In this document: positions 19,477 to 27,523 of the stretch, piece after piece
How positions within the stretch are numbered: the first letter of the stretch is position 1
Layout of the letters: every line of letters begins with the position of its first letter
Assembly: GCA_905234695.1 (NCBI GenBank)
Contig: CAJOHZ010000021.1
Span: 1-64,000 of the forward strand
Origin: an uncultured Bacteroidales bacterium
GTDB taxonomy: Bacteria > Bacteroidota > Bacteroidia > Bacteroidales > P3
Length of the DNA: 64,000 nucleotides
Direction: 5' to 3'
Position numbers and translations under genes: made by a program
The notes under the pieces: generated by a model
What the model was told of the DNA's origin: nothing
Seen by the model: only the letters and a program-made list of their open reading frames with translations
The model's database searches: none

Positions 19477-20606
19477 AACTTTCTATCGTTTTCTATTAGT
19501 TTAACCAATTCCTCGACGGCATCCTTCTGGTCGATGTCGCGTTTGACGATTTCTTTTCCCTTGTAAAGGGTAATCTTTCCCCGACCGGAACCCACGTAGC
19601 CGTAGTCGGCATCAGCCATCTCACCGGGGCCGTTGACGATGCAGCCCATCACGCCAATCTTCACGCCCACCAGATGGCGCGTCTTTTCTTTGATTTCGCG
19701 TAGCGCCGTCTGGATGTCGTACTGCGTTCGGCCACACGAGGGGCAGGCGATGTACTCGGGCTGGGTGATGCGGGCGCCGACGGCCTGGAGGATGTCGTAG
19801 GCGATGGGCATCTCCTGCTCGGGGTCTTCAGTGAGGCTTACGCGCACAGTGTCGCCAATGCCGTCAAGCAGCAGTGCGCCTATGCCGGCGGCACTCTTGA
19901 GGCGTCCCTGCATTCCGTCGCCCGCCTCGGTTACACCTAGATGTATCGGGTAATCCATTCCCATGGCGTGCATTTTATGCACGAAGAGTCGAGTGCTGTC
20001 GACCATCACTTTCACATTGCTGGCCTTCATCGAGAAGACCAAGTCGTGGAAGTCTTGCTGACGGCAGACCTCGGCAAACTCGATAGCACTCTGAGCCATA
20101 CCCTCGGGGGTATTGCCGTAGCGGCTCATGATGCGCTCCGACAGCGAGCCGTGGTTGGTGCCGATGCGCATGGCGGTGTGGTGCGCCTTGCAGATGTCGA
20201 TGAGCGTGGCCATACGCTCCCCTATCCGCTTCAACTCGTCGTTGTATTCCTGCTCGGTGAACTCCAACTTGCCGGTGTTGCGGTCGGTATAGTTACCGGG
20301 GTTGACGCGCACCTTCTCCACCAACGTGGCGGCCACCTCAGCGGCCTTGGGGTTGAAGTGTATGTCCGCCACCAGCGGCACCTCGCAGCCACACTTCATC
20401 AACTCCTCCTTGATGCGGCCGAGGTTCTCCGCCGCCTTCACGTCGGGCGCGGTGATACGCACCAGTTCGCAGCCGGCCTCCACCATGCGGAGCGCCTGCT
20501 CCACGGTGGCCTTGGTGTCCATCGTGTCGGTGTTGGTCATGCTCTGCACCCTGATTGGCGCACCACCACCCATTGTCAGGTTTCCTATCTTGATTTGTCT
20601 GCTCAT
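19473..20606 (-). CDS. ispG: 4-hydroxy-3-methylbut-2-enyl diphosphate synthase IspG, compact form
   Basis: 377 residues. IspG is the [4Fe-4S] enzyme that converts MEcPP to HMBPP in the non-mevalonate isoprenoid pathway. The TIM-barrel part is clear (VQSMTNTDTMDTKATVEQ, PLVADIHFNP, KVRVNPGN, RIGTNHGSLSERIMSRYG, LGVTEAGDG). The Fe-S ligands are at CPSCGRTQYD and the CIVNGPGE motif. Many Bacteroidota and Chlamydiae enzymes, as I recall, are about 600 residues with an inserted middle domain. Here the barrel joins the Fe-S domain directly, although the wording (LHLGVTEAGDGMQGRLKSAAGIG, DGIGDTVRVSL) resembles that group. Overlaps both neighbours by ATGA. Confidence 0.93.
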   Translation of the reverse strand: MSRQIKIGNLTMGGGAPIRVQSMTNTDTMDTKATVEQALRMVEAGCELVRITAPDVKAAENLGRIKEELMKCGCEVPLVADIHFNPKAAEVAATLVEKVRVNPGNYTDRNTGKLEFTEQEYNDELKRIGERMATLIDICKAHHTAMRIGTNHGSLSERIMSRYGNTPEGMAQSAIEFAEVCRQQDFHDLVFSMKASNVKVMVDSTRLFVHKMHAMGMDYPIHLGVTEAGDGMQGRLKSAAGIGALLLDGIGDTVRVSLTEDPEQEMPIAYDILQAVGARITQPEYIACPSCGRTQYDIQTALREIKEKTRHLVGVKIGVMGCIVNGPGEMADADYGYVGSGRGKITLYKGKEIVKRDIDQKDAVEELVKLIENDRKL

Positions 20607-20965
20607 GATATACGTGCGATTGTTCTTTGCAGCGAGAGAATCTGGCTCTTGAGCTGTTTTATCTGGTCCTGTAGGTTAGCGTTCTGGCTGCGGAGCTTGC
20701 GATTCTCCTCAATCAACTCCAGCTGCGTGGGCTCGCGGTGCTCTTCATGGGCCTTCTTTTCGACACTTTGGCCAATAGTCTCATCATTAAATACCTTTCC
20801 CACGCCAGCCTGATCGGCCATGCGGATGAGTTCGGTGGGAGCGAAAGGCACTTCAAAGCCTGTCTCATCCTCTACAAACACCATGCCCCCCTGAATCTTC
20901 TTAACAATTCCGCCTCCCACAGAGTTGAGAAACTTCACCTTATCGCCTATTTCAAATTGTGCCAT
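20603..20965 (-). CDS. Small protein: DUF2027-like N-terminal domain plus coiled coil
   Basis: 120 residues from ATG 20965 (MAQFEIGDKVKFLNSVGGGI). The first 55 residues (VGGGIVKKIQGGMVFVEDETG, GFEVPF) resemble the N-terminal domain of Bacteroidota DUF2027/Smr-type proteins. Instead of the usual long middle and C-terminal Smr nuclease domain, the chain ends in a regular coiled coil of about 45 residues (ENRKLRSQNANLQDQIKQLK). The longer frame starting at 21043 overlaps the upstream lipoprotein and was rejected. Overlaps ispG by 4 bases. Function unknown; possibly an adaptor that oligomerises through the coil. Confidence 0.65.
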   Translation of the reverse strand: MAQFEIGDKVKFLNSVGGGIVKKIQGGMVFVEDETGFEVPFAPTELIRMADQAGVGKVFNDETIGQSVEKKAHEEHREPTQLELIEENRKLRSQNANLQDQIKQLKSQILSLQRTIARIS

Positions 20966-20976
20966 AGATACTATAT

Positions 20977-21444
20977 TTATGGTTTTACGGTCATGTCTTT
21001 CTGTATGGTGTCGAGCATCCAAATGGGCGATTGGTTGCCGCATAGACGCTCGTAATCCTTGCTATTTGATGTGCTCCAGTCTGTAACCTTCACATCGGTG
21101 TAGTAAGCAGTACCGTTCGTGTGATCTACATTCACCCTGTACTGCACTGAGAAGTTCATCGTGTTGCCGTTGTCATCGACGAAACTGTAGGTGTCGTAGT
21201 TGAGCTGTTCGTTTGGAATCCAGTCGGACGAGTGGACGTCACCCTCGAAAGAAGGTGTAGAATGGCGCAGTTCGTTCCGACTGTCGTGTTTTTTACCGGT
21301 GAAGGTATATCCCTGCGCTTCGATGGCTGACACCACATCATCGACTGTCTTATTGAATGTCGGCATGGAGGTCACATATATGGGACCCGTGCAAGCTATG
21401 AAGACAAAAGCTGCCACGACTGTTATCAGTATCTTACGCATCAT
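20977..21444 (-). CDS. Small lipoprotein, function unknown
   Basis: 155 residues starting M-M-R-K-I-L; ATG 21444 overlaps the stop of mpl (ATGA), and ATG 21441 is an equally plausible start. The signal ends in a lipobox, VFIAC, with Cys at residue 18. The mature part is a small mixed fold (VDDVVSAIEAQGYTFTGKKH, NTMNFSVQYRVNVDHTNGTA). No family recognised. It is within the tight operon between mpl and the coiled-coil protein. Confidence 0.65.
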   Translation of the reverse strand: MMRKILITVVAAFVFIACTGPIYVTSMPTFNKTVDDVVSAIEAQGYTFTGKKHDSRNELRHSTPSFEGDVHSSDWIPNEQLNYDTYSFVDDNGNTMNFSVQYRVNVDHTNGTAYYTDVKVTDWSTSNSKDYERLCGNQSPIWMLDTIQKDMTVKP

Positions 21445-22895
21445 ATAATCTCGTCTGCCAATTGTTTGAAATCGATGCCGTCGAAGTTGCCGCTGCTCAT
21501 CATCAGCAGATTTGCGTTATTCCAATTCATGGCCTTCACCTTCTCTACCATCGCCGTGCTGTCGGTGAAGACCTCCACGTTCCTCACTGCATTGTTTTTG
21601 TTTTCATCGGTGTTCGGTTCCCCTTCGGGGTTGCCGCCGAATGCCGCTTTCACCTCCTCGGGGTCGAGGTCGGGCAGCTTCTTGAGCTGCAGGGCATGCT
21701 TGCTGTAGTAGACATAGCGCACGTCGGCCTCATCCATGGCACCTTTGTACTGCTGCAGGAACTCCTGCGTCAGCGAGCTGAAGGTGTGCAGTTCCATACA
21801 GGCCACCAGCCGACGGCTCGGGTACTGCTCGCGCATGGCGTGGATGGTGGCGCGAAGTTTCGACGGCGCATGGGCGAAGTCTTTGTAGACGGCACAACTA
21901 TCGTTCTTCTTGACGAGCTCAAGACGCTTCGAGGCGCCCTCGAATGTACTTATGGCCTCGTCAAATTGAGTATCAGTCACCCCCACCATCCCCTTGGGGA
22001 GAAAGTTGGCATCGCGCAAGGCGATGCCGACCTGCCGGCAAGCCAAGCGTGCTGCGGTGAGGTTAAGCAGATTGTGGTGCCCGAATACCTGTAGGGGTGT
22101 ACCCCCGTGTACGCCCTTGCATAGATAAGTGACACCGTTTTCCACCCTATGCTCAGGACACACATACGGCAGCTTCTGGATGTCCGTGCGTCGATTCTCC
22201 ACCGCCACACGATGCACCTCAGCATCCTCGTCGCAGTATATCAGTGTCCCCTTGGGCTCGATAAGGTCTATGAACTTCGCAAACTGCTCACGATAGATAT
22301 CAAAGGTCGGGAAAACATTGATATGATCCCACTCAATACCAGTGATGATGGCCACATTGGGCTTGTAAAGGTGGAACTTCGGCCTGCGGTCGATGGGCGA
22401 GGTCAGGTATTCGTCGCCCTCGATGACCATCACCTTGGCGGTATGGCTTAGGCGTACCATCACCTCGAAACCTTTGAGCTGTGCCCCCACCATATAGTCA
22501 GCCTCGATGCCGCAATGCGCCAGCACATGCAGTATCATCGCTGTGGTGGTTGTCTTGCCATGCGAGCCGCCCACCACGATGCGCAGTTTGTCCTTCGACT
22601 GCTCGTAGAGGTATTCGGGGTAGGAATAAATCTTGAGTCCCAACTCCTGCGCCTTTAGCAACTCGGGGTTGTCGATGCGGGCATGCATACCCAGCACTAC
22701 GGCATCCAAATCCGGGGTGATGCGCTCGGGATGCCAGCCCTCCTCCTTCGGCAACAGGCCATATTTCTCCAGCCGGCTTTTGGCGGGGTCGAATATCTCA
22801 TCGTCACTGCCGGTGACGTTAATTCCTTTTTGGCACAGGGCGATAGCGAGGTTGTGCATCGCCGAGCCACCGATGGCTATAAAGTGTACTCTCAT
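21441..22895 (-). CDS. mpl: UDP-N-acetylmuramate:L-alanyl-gamma-D-glutamyl-meso-diaminopimelate ligase
   Basis: 484 residues. Mpl recycles murein tripeptide by ligating it to UDP-MurNAc with ATP in the cytoplasm. The Mur-ligase layout is complete: N-terminal Rossmann MRVHFIAIGGSAMHNLAIAL, ATP loop VVGGSHGKTTTTAMILHVL, GIEWDHINVFPT, and the C-terminal domain with YKDFAHAPSKLRATI. Residues KGVHGGTPLQ just before VFGHHNLLN come from a short palindromic element (22089-22117) that is also found inside three other genes of the window. The family normally reads straight from a strand into the P-L-x-x-F-G-x-H-N motif. Overlaps both neighbours by 4 bases. Confidence 0.93.
   Translation of the reverse strand: MRVHFIAIGGSAMHNLAIALCQKGINVTGSDDEIFDPAKSRLEKYGLLPKEEGWHPERITPDLDAVVLGMHARIDNPELLKAQELGLKIYSYPEYLYEQSKDKLRIVVGGSHGKTTTTAMILHVLAHCGIEADYMVGAQLKGFEVMVRLSHTAKVMVIEGDEYLTSPIDRRPKFHLYKPNVAIITGIEWDHINVFPTFDIYREQFAKFIDLIEPKGTLIYCDEDAEVHRVAVENRRTDIQKLPYVCPEHRVENGVTYLCKGVHGGTPLQVFGHHNLLNLTAARLACRQVGIALRDANFLPKGMVGVTDTQFDEAISTFEGASKRLELVKKNDSCAVYKDFAHAPSKLRATIHAMREQYPSRRLVACMELHTFSSLTQEFLQQYKGAMDEADVRYVYYSKHALQLKKLPDLDPEEVKAAFGGNPEGEPNTDENKNNAVRNVEVFTDSTAMVEKVKAMNWNNANLLMMSSGNFDGIDFKQLADEII
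22089..22117 (-). repeat. Short palindromic element inside mpl, in frame
   Basis: On the gene strand the element runs GGGCGTACACGGGGGT then ACACCCCTACAG, with GGGGGT/ACCCCC-type self-complementarity. It is read as G-V-H-G-G-T-P-L-Q. Related DNA in the same reading frame lies at 23303, 40416 and 55948. Confidence 0.7.
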
Positions 22896-24094
22896 TTATT
22901 GGGGTCTTTAGGGTAATACTTGAAATACTTGGTCACCTGCTTCTCCAGGAAGTGGCGGTCGAGTTGGTCGCTGGCTTCGCTAATGGGCAGGCAGCGACCA
23001 TCTTTATAAAGCACCTTGATTTCCTGGTCGGCAAAATCGTAACTGCGGTTATGGAGGCGACCTGTCCCTTCGAAGTAATTAGTGACACCTTTCACCTCTT
23101 CAAACGGTTCATTGCTGAAACGAATGGCAGGCAGACGTCGGTTGACCATATTACAGCACAACGTGCTCAGAATCTCGTCGTCGCAATGCTGCCAGTGTTT
23201 CATGGCCACCATGATGTCGTCGTCGTCCACCTCGGCAAAGGCGTCAAGCAAATCGGGATTGCAGCGGAAGTCTGTCTCGGTGAAAGACCTTTCCAGAAAC
23301 ATCTGTAGAGGCGCACCCCTGTGTACGCCCGTTTGTTCATTTCCTGACGCATCCCAGGAGTTGCCCACATCTCTACGGCGGCGCAATATATTCAGCAGCA
23401 GCTGGTCGGCGGCAATGACGGTTTTGTGCATATACACTTGCCAGTACATCAGCCGGCGGCTGATGATGAACTTCTCCACACTGTAGATGCCTTTCTCGTC
23501 CACCACCAATTCATCGTCATGGACGTTTAACATACTGATGATACGGTCGGTACCCACAATTCCTTCGCTCACTCCTGTAAAGAAACTGTCACGTCCGAGG
23601 TAATCCAGTCGGTCCATATCCAGCTGGCTACTCACTAGCTGATGCAGGAAATGTTTGTGGTAACGGTTGGCGAAAATCTCAATGGCAACATCCAAAGCGC
23701 CTTTCATTTCCACATTGATACGCTGCATCATCAGCAACGTAATCTCCTCATGTGGCACATCCACCAGCACACGCTCACTGGTGTGCGAGAAGGGGCCATG
23801 TCCGATGTCGTGAAGCAGAATGGCCAGCTTGGCCCCGCGACATTCCTCGTCGGTGATTTCCACCCCCTTCTGCTTCAGCACCTCCAGCGCACGCCCCATG
23901 AGGTTCAGCGCGCCGAGCATGTGGCTGAAGCGCGTATGCATCGCCCCGGGGTAGACCAGGTACGTCAGACCCAGTTGCTTGATGCGCCGCTGCCGCTGAA
24001 AGTAGGGATGGTCGATGACCTGCAGAATCACTGGGTCGTCGACCGAGAGGAACCCGTCATACACCGGATCGTTGATTATTTTGCGTTTCGTCAT
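22892..24094 (-). CDS. HD-domain phosphohydrolase (dNTPase/SAMHD1-like)
   Basis: 400 residues of the HD superfamily, cytoplasmic metal-dependent phosphohydrolases. Metal ligands are visible at RFSHMLGALNL (H), LAILLHDIGHGPFSHTSE (HD and H) and further at LDMDRLDYLGRDSFFTG (D), the R-L-D-Y-L-x-R-D signature of the dGTPase/SAMHD1-like branch. Substrate could be dNTPs or another nucleotide; unproven. Between the helix ILRRRRD and FLERSF lies a 25-residue stretch (VGNSWDASGNEQTGVHRGAP then L-Q) made by a 75-bp repeat element with inverted ends. Overlaps mpl and the downstream C_GCAxxG_C_C gene by 4 bases. Confidence 0.88.
   Translation of the reverse strand: MTKRKIINDPVYDGFLSVDDPVILQVIDHPYFQRQRRIKQLGLTYLVYPGAMHTRFSHMLGALNLMGRALEVLKQKGVEITDEECRGAKLAILLHDIGHGPFSHTSERVLVDVPHEEITLLMMQRINVEMKGALDVAIEIFANRYHKHFLHQLVSSQLDMDRLDYLGRDSFFTGVSEGIVGTDRIISMLNVHDDELVVDEKGIYSVEKFIISRRLMYWQVYMHKTVIAADQLLLNILRRRRDVGNSWDASGNEQTGVHRGAPLQMFLERSFTETDFRCNPDLLDAFAEVDDDDIMVAMKHWQHCDDEILSTLCCNMVNRRLPAIRFSNEPFEEVKGVTNYFEGTGRLHNRSYDFADQEIKVLYKDGRCLPISEASDQLDRHFLEKQVTKYFKYYPKDPNK
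23303..23377 (-). repeat. Longer copy of the in-frame palindromic element inside the HD gene
   Basis: CTGTAGAG at 23303-23310 and CTCTACGG at 23371-23378 form inverted ends. The 28-base core at 23303-23332 matches the mpl copy and reads T-G-V-H-R-G-A-P-L-Q. Length 75 bases, so the frame is kept. Confidence 0.7.
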
Positions 24095-24447
24095 ATTACC
24101 TCAGATAACAAGCCGGTGGCGTAGGCTATCATGTCGGGACAAGGCTTCTTGCCTGCTTCAAGTAGACGGGCGCAAACGATATCTCCGTTATCCTCACGGA
24201 ATTTCTCTATCAGAGGTCGCACCTCGTCGGTGTAGCCTGCAAGGCCACAGACCATGGCCATGCCTGTGACACAGCCACATACTTCTCTTGTACCGGCAAT
24301 ACCGCGGCCGAAGGGGGCGGCCATATTTAAAGCGTGTCTAGGTTGTATCGGCAGTTTGTCGGCACATGCCATCACCACCGATTGGCAGCAGTTACAACCC
24401 TGCCGATGCAGCCCGCGGGCTTTTTCTATTCTTTCTTCTTTAGTCAT
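24091..24447 (-). CDS. C_GCAxxG_C_C family small redox-type protein
   Basis: 118 residues. The family signature is clear: GCNCCQSVVMA near residue 20, then PFGRGIAGTREVCGCVTGMA, with conserved Cys pairs and the G-x-x-G pattern, and a late cysteine in DIVCARLL and KPCPDM. Members are often annotated as putative redox-active or electron-transport-related proteins, but a biochemical role is not established. Starts within an ATGA overlap context with HD on its 3' side and follows the trmH-like gene after 20 bases. Confidence 0.8.
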   Translation of the reverse strand: MTKEERIEKARGLHRQGCNCCQSVVMACADKLPIQPRHALNMAAPFGRGIAGTREVCGCVTGMAMVCGLAGYTDEVRPLIEKFREDNGDIVCARLLEAGKKPCPDMIAYATGLLSEVI

Positions 24448-24467
24448 AGTGTTCTCCCTTCTTTACT

Positions 24468-25022
24468 TTACTTCATTTCGTTATCGGAATGCCACTGGCA
24501 TATTTGTTTTGATATTTCCCAAATCACGATGGCGGCGGCGCAACTCACGTTGAGCGAGTGCTTGGTGCCATACTGCGGTATCTCCAGCGAGCCGTCGCAT
24601 AGTTCCATGACCGACTCCTGCACACCGTCAATCTCGTTGCCGAGAACAATGGCAATCGGGCTGTCTGTATCCACGCTGTCAGCTCCAAGCCGCAAACTGT
24701 TGTGGGCGATTTCCACTGCATATACCCTATAGCCACGCTCTCTCAACTCCTGCACACACGCGGCGGTGTCCTCGTGGTAGCTCCACTCCACCGAGACTTC
24801 GGCACCCAGGGCCGTCTTGTGAATCTCACGGTGCGGCGGTGTGGCGGTGATGCCGCAGAGGGCAATATGCTCCACGCGGAAGGCGTCCGACGTGCGAAAC
24901 ACCGAGCCGATATTGTTGAGACTCCGCACATTGTCGAGCACCACCGTCAGCGGAATCTTCTCGCTCTCGCGGAACTCCTCGACGCTCATGCGTCCCATTT
25001 CCTCTGTCGTCAGTTTCTTCAT
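24468..25022 (-). CDS. TrmH/SpoU family RNA 2'-O-methyltransferase
   Basis: 184 residues, SPOUT fold with a trefoil knot that uses SAM to methylate ribose 2'-OH of tRNA or rRNA. Motif 1 is [17 protein letters not shown], motif 2 is [13 protein letters not shown] and motif 3 is [20 protein letters not shown], all intact. The target nucleotide cannot be told from sequence. Its ATG overlaps the sufB stop by 4 bases, so it is translated from the sufB-led transcript. Confidence 0.88.
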   Translation of the reverse strand: MKKLTTEEMGRMSVEEFRESEKIPLTVVLDNVRSLNNIGSVFRTSDAFRVEHIALCGITATPPHREIHKTALGAEVSVEWSYHEDTAACVQELRERGYRVYAVEIAHNSLRLGADSVDTDSPIAIVLGNEIDGVQESVMELCDGSLEIPQYGTKHSLNVSCAAAIVIWEISKQICQWHSDNEMK

Positions 25023-26467
25023 CCCACGCTCCCTTCCAAACTGATGCTTAGAAGTTTCTGGGCTTCCACGGCGAACTCCATAGGAAGCTTCTTCAGCACA
25101 TCCTTGGCGTAGCCGTTGACTATCAAACCCACGGCGCTTTCAGGGCTGATGCCGCGTTGCTGGCAGTAAAAGAGCTGGTCTTCGCTGATTTTCGATGTAG
25201 TGGCCTCATGTTCAAGGATGGAGGTCGAGTTATCTGCCTTGATATAAGGCCATGTGTGCGCACCGCAGGTATCGCCCAGCAAGAGGCTGTCGCACTGTGA
25301 GTAGTTTCGGGAATTCTCTGCTCCTTTGTTAATCTGCACCAATCCACGATAACTGTTCTGGCTATGTCCTGCACTGATACCCTTGGAGATAATAGTGCTG
25401 TGGGTGTTCTTGCCCACATGCACCATCTTCGTGCCAGTGTCGGCCTGCTGGTAGTTGTTGGTGACAGCCACAGAGTAGAACTCTGCCGTCGAGTCGTCGC
25501 CTTGCAGTATGCAGCTGGGGTACTTCCAGGTCACGGCACTACCCGTCTCCACCTGCGTCCAGCTAATCTTGGAGTGTGACCCTTTGCAGATGCCTCGTTT
25601 CGTGACAAAGTTATAGATGCCGCCCTTTCCGTTTTTATCGCCGGGGTACCAGTTCTGCACCGTACTGTACTTCACCTCTGCATCTTTCATGGCCACGATT
25701 TCCACGATGGCAGCATGTAACTGGTTTTCGTCACGTTGCGGGGCTGTACACCCTTCCATGTAGCTAACGTATGCCTCCTCGTCGGCCACGATGAGCGTAC
25801 GCTCGAACTGGCCTGTGCCCTTGGCATTGATACGGAAATAACTGCTGAGTTCTATCGGACAGCGCACTCCCTTGGGAATGTAGCAGAACGATCCATCGGA
25901 GAACACCGCGCTGTTCAGGGCGGCGAAGAAATTGTCGCCCGCCGGCACCACCGACCCGAGGTACTGCTTCACCAGTTCGGGATAACGGCGTACCGCCTCG
26001 CTGATCGGACAGAAGATAATTCCCTTCTCTTCCAACATCTTCTGCGAAGTGGTCTTGACTGACACCGAGTCCATGATGGCATCGTAGGCCACCCCCGCTA
26101 ACTCCTTCTGTTCCCGCAACGGGATACCCAGTTTGTCGAACGTAGCCAACAACTCGGGGTCCACCTCGTCAAGGCTTTTCTTTTTGGGTTGTTGCTTGGG
26201 TGCGGCATAGTAGATGATGTCTTGGTAATCCACCTTGTCGTACTGGAGGTGTGCCCAGTCGGGTTCCTTCATCGTCTGCCATCGGCGGAATGCCTTCAGA
26301 CGGAAGTCCAACAACCACTCCGGCTCCTCCTTTTTCCGTGAAATTAAACGGATAACATCTTCGTTAAGGCCTTTGCCTATAGTGTCCGTGTCAATATCGG
26401 TAACGAAACCCCATTTATATTCTTCGTTCGTAACCTCTTGGATAATATCTTCTTGCTTTTCTGCCAT
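25019..26467 (-). CDS. sufB: Fe-S cluster assembly scaffold protein SufB
   Basis: 482 residues, the normal size for SufB, which works with SufC and SufD as the scaffold that builds Fe-S clusters. Family stretches visible are [20 protein letters not shown] at the start, YISYMEG-like [20 protein letters not shown], and the C-terminal [20 protein letters not shown] and [20 protein letters not shown]. Unusually no sufC, sufD or sufS lies next to it: upstream is msrA-fRMsr and downstream a trmH-like gene. It heads the long reverse operon that also includes ispG, itself an Fe-S enzyme. Confidence 0.95.
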   Translation of the reverse strand: MAEKQEDIIQEVTNEEYKWGFVTDIDTDTIGKGLNEDVIRLISRKKEEPEWLLDFRLKAFRRWQTMKEPDWAHLQYDKVDYQDIIYYAAPKQQPKKKSLDEVDPELLATFDKLGIPLREQKELAGVAYDAIMDSVSVKTTSQKMLEEKGIIFCPISEAVRRYPELVKQYLGSVVPAGDNFFAALNSAVFSDGSFCYIPKGVRCPIELSSYFRINAKGTGQFERTLIVADEEAYVSYMEGCTAPQRDENQLHAAIVEIVAMKDAEVKYSTVQNWYPGDKNGKGGIYNFVTKRGICKGSHSKISWTQVETGSAVTWKYPSCILQGDDSTAEFYSVAVTNNYQQADTGTKMVHVGKNTHSTIISKGISAGHSQNSYRGLVQINKGAENSRNYSQCDSLLLGDTCGAHTWPYIKADNSTSILEHEATTSKISEDQLFYCQQRGISPESAVGLIVNGYAKDVLKKLPMEFAVEAQKLLSISLEGSVG

Positions 26468-26495
26468 AGCGATATGCGTAACTATATTCCAACTG

Positions 26496-26503
26496 CAAAG
26501 ATA
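26496..26503 (-). promoter_or_regulatory. -7 element for the sufB-led operon
   Basis: On the reverse strand TATCTTTG, 29 bases upstream of the sufB ATG, matches the TAnnTTTG element. It lies in the 54-base gap after msrA-fRMsr. Confidence 0.65.
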
Positions 26504-26521
26504 CGAAAAAAAAGTGGAAAA

Positions 26522-27469
26522 TCAGCCGACAATCTGCTCAAGCCAATATCTGTCGCAATCATCGAACGCAGCCAGTTGACGGCTGTCGATGTCGAGCACC
26601 GCTACAATACTGCCCTCGCGCCATACCGGAACCACAATCTCGCTGCGCGACTCGGAACTGCAGGCGATATGGCCTTCAAACCGTTCCACATCAGGCACTA
26701 TCACTGTTCGTTGCCGCTGCCAGGCCGTGCCACACACGCCTTGTCCATAGGCAATGCGCATACATGCTAACGGACCTTGGAAGGGGCCCAATACCAGTTG
26801 ATCGCCCAGCACACGGTAGAACCCTGTCCACCAATGGCCAAATGTGTCATGCAGCAATGCTGCCATATTAGCCATAAGCGCCACCTCGTCAGTCTCTCCC
26901 TCGGCAAGGGATTGCATCTGTCGCAACACCAAGGCATAGCGGTCGTTTTTCTGTATCGTGTCCGTATCCCGCTGCCGGCGGGCCTCTTCAAACAACGATG
27001 ACGGCAAATGGCAATAGCCGCCAGGGGTATGGGCAAGGTAATCCTGATGATACTCCTCAGCGCGGTAGAAAGAGCTGAGTGGCAGCAGTTCTACCTGCAG
27101 CGGAGCCGAGCACCGCGAAGCCTCCTGTTCCATCACGTACTCGGCCATGGGGCGGTCATCTGCATCGGTATAGTAAATACCTGTCCGATAGCGAGTACCC
27201 TCATCGGCACCCTGACGGTTGAGGCTGGTGGGGTCAATGCTGCGGAAATACATCTCCAACAGATACTTCAATGAGATACGTTGCGGATTGTAGCGGACAT
27301 GCACAGTCTCGGCAAATCCTGTAGTGTCGGTATAAACCTCTTCATAGGTAGGGTGTTGCGTATGCCCGTTGGCATACCCTGTTTCGGTAAATACTACCCC
27401 ATCAAGTTGTTTCAAATAATGCTCGGCACCCCAAAAGCAGCCTGCTGCCAAATAGATTTCTTTTTCCAT
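26522..27469 (-). CDS. Fusion of methionine-S-sulfoxide reductase MsrA with free-methionine-R-sulfoxide reductase (GAF)
   Basis: 315 residues. Residues 1 to about 165 are MsrA with the catalytic GCFWG motif (Cys 11) and a later GGYCH that can supply the resolving Cys. Residues about 170-315 are a GAF-type fRMsr domain. Its three functional cysteines are all present (236, 246, 270) with spacings of 10 and 24, the same as Cys 84/94/118 of the E. coli enzyme, in ACMRIAYGQGVCG and FEGHIAC. The predicted protein would repair both S-epimer (free and protein-bound) and free R-epimer methionine sulfoxide in the cytoplasm. MsrA is more commonly fused to MsrB. Confidence 0.88.
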   Translation of the reverse strand: MEKEIYLAAGCFWGAEHYLKQLDGVVFTETGYANGHTQHPTYEEVYTDTTGFAETVHVRYNPQRISLKYLLEMYFRSIDPTSLNRQGADEGTRYRTGIYYTDADDRPMAEYVMEQEASRCSAPLQVELLPLSSFYRAEEYHQDYLAHTPGGYCHLPSSLFEEARRQRDTDTIQKNDRYALVLRQMQSLAEGETDEVALMANMAALLHDTFGHWWTGFYRVLGDQLVLGPFQGPLACMRIAYGQGVCGTAWQRQRTVIVPDVERFEGHIACSSESRSEIVVPVWREGSIVAVLDIDSRQLAAFDDCDRYWLEQIVG

Positions 27470-27523
27470 ACCCTTATAACGAAACCACGGCCACTTTTAT
27501 TGTCACTTGCGACGTGACTCAGG

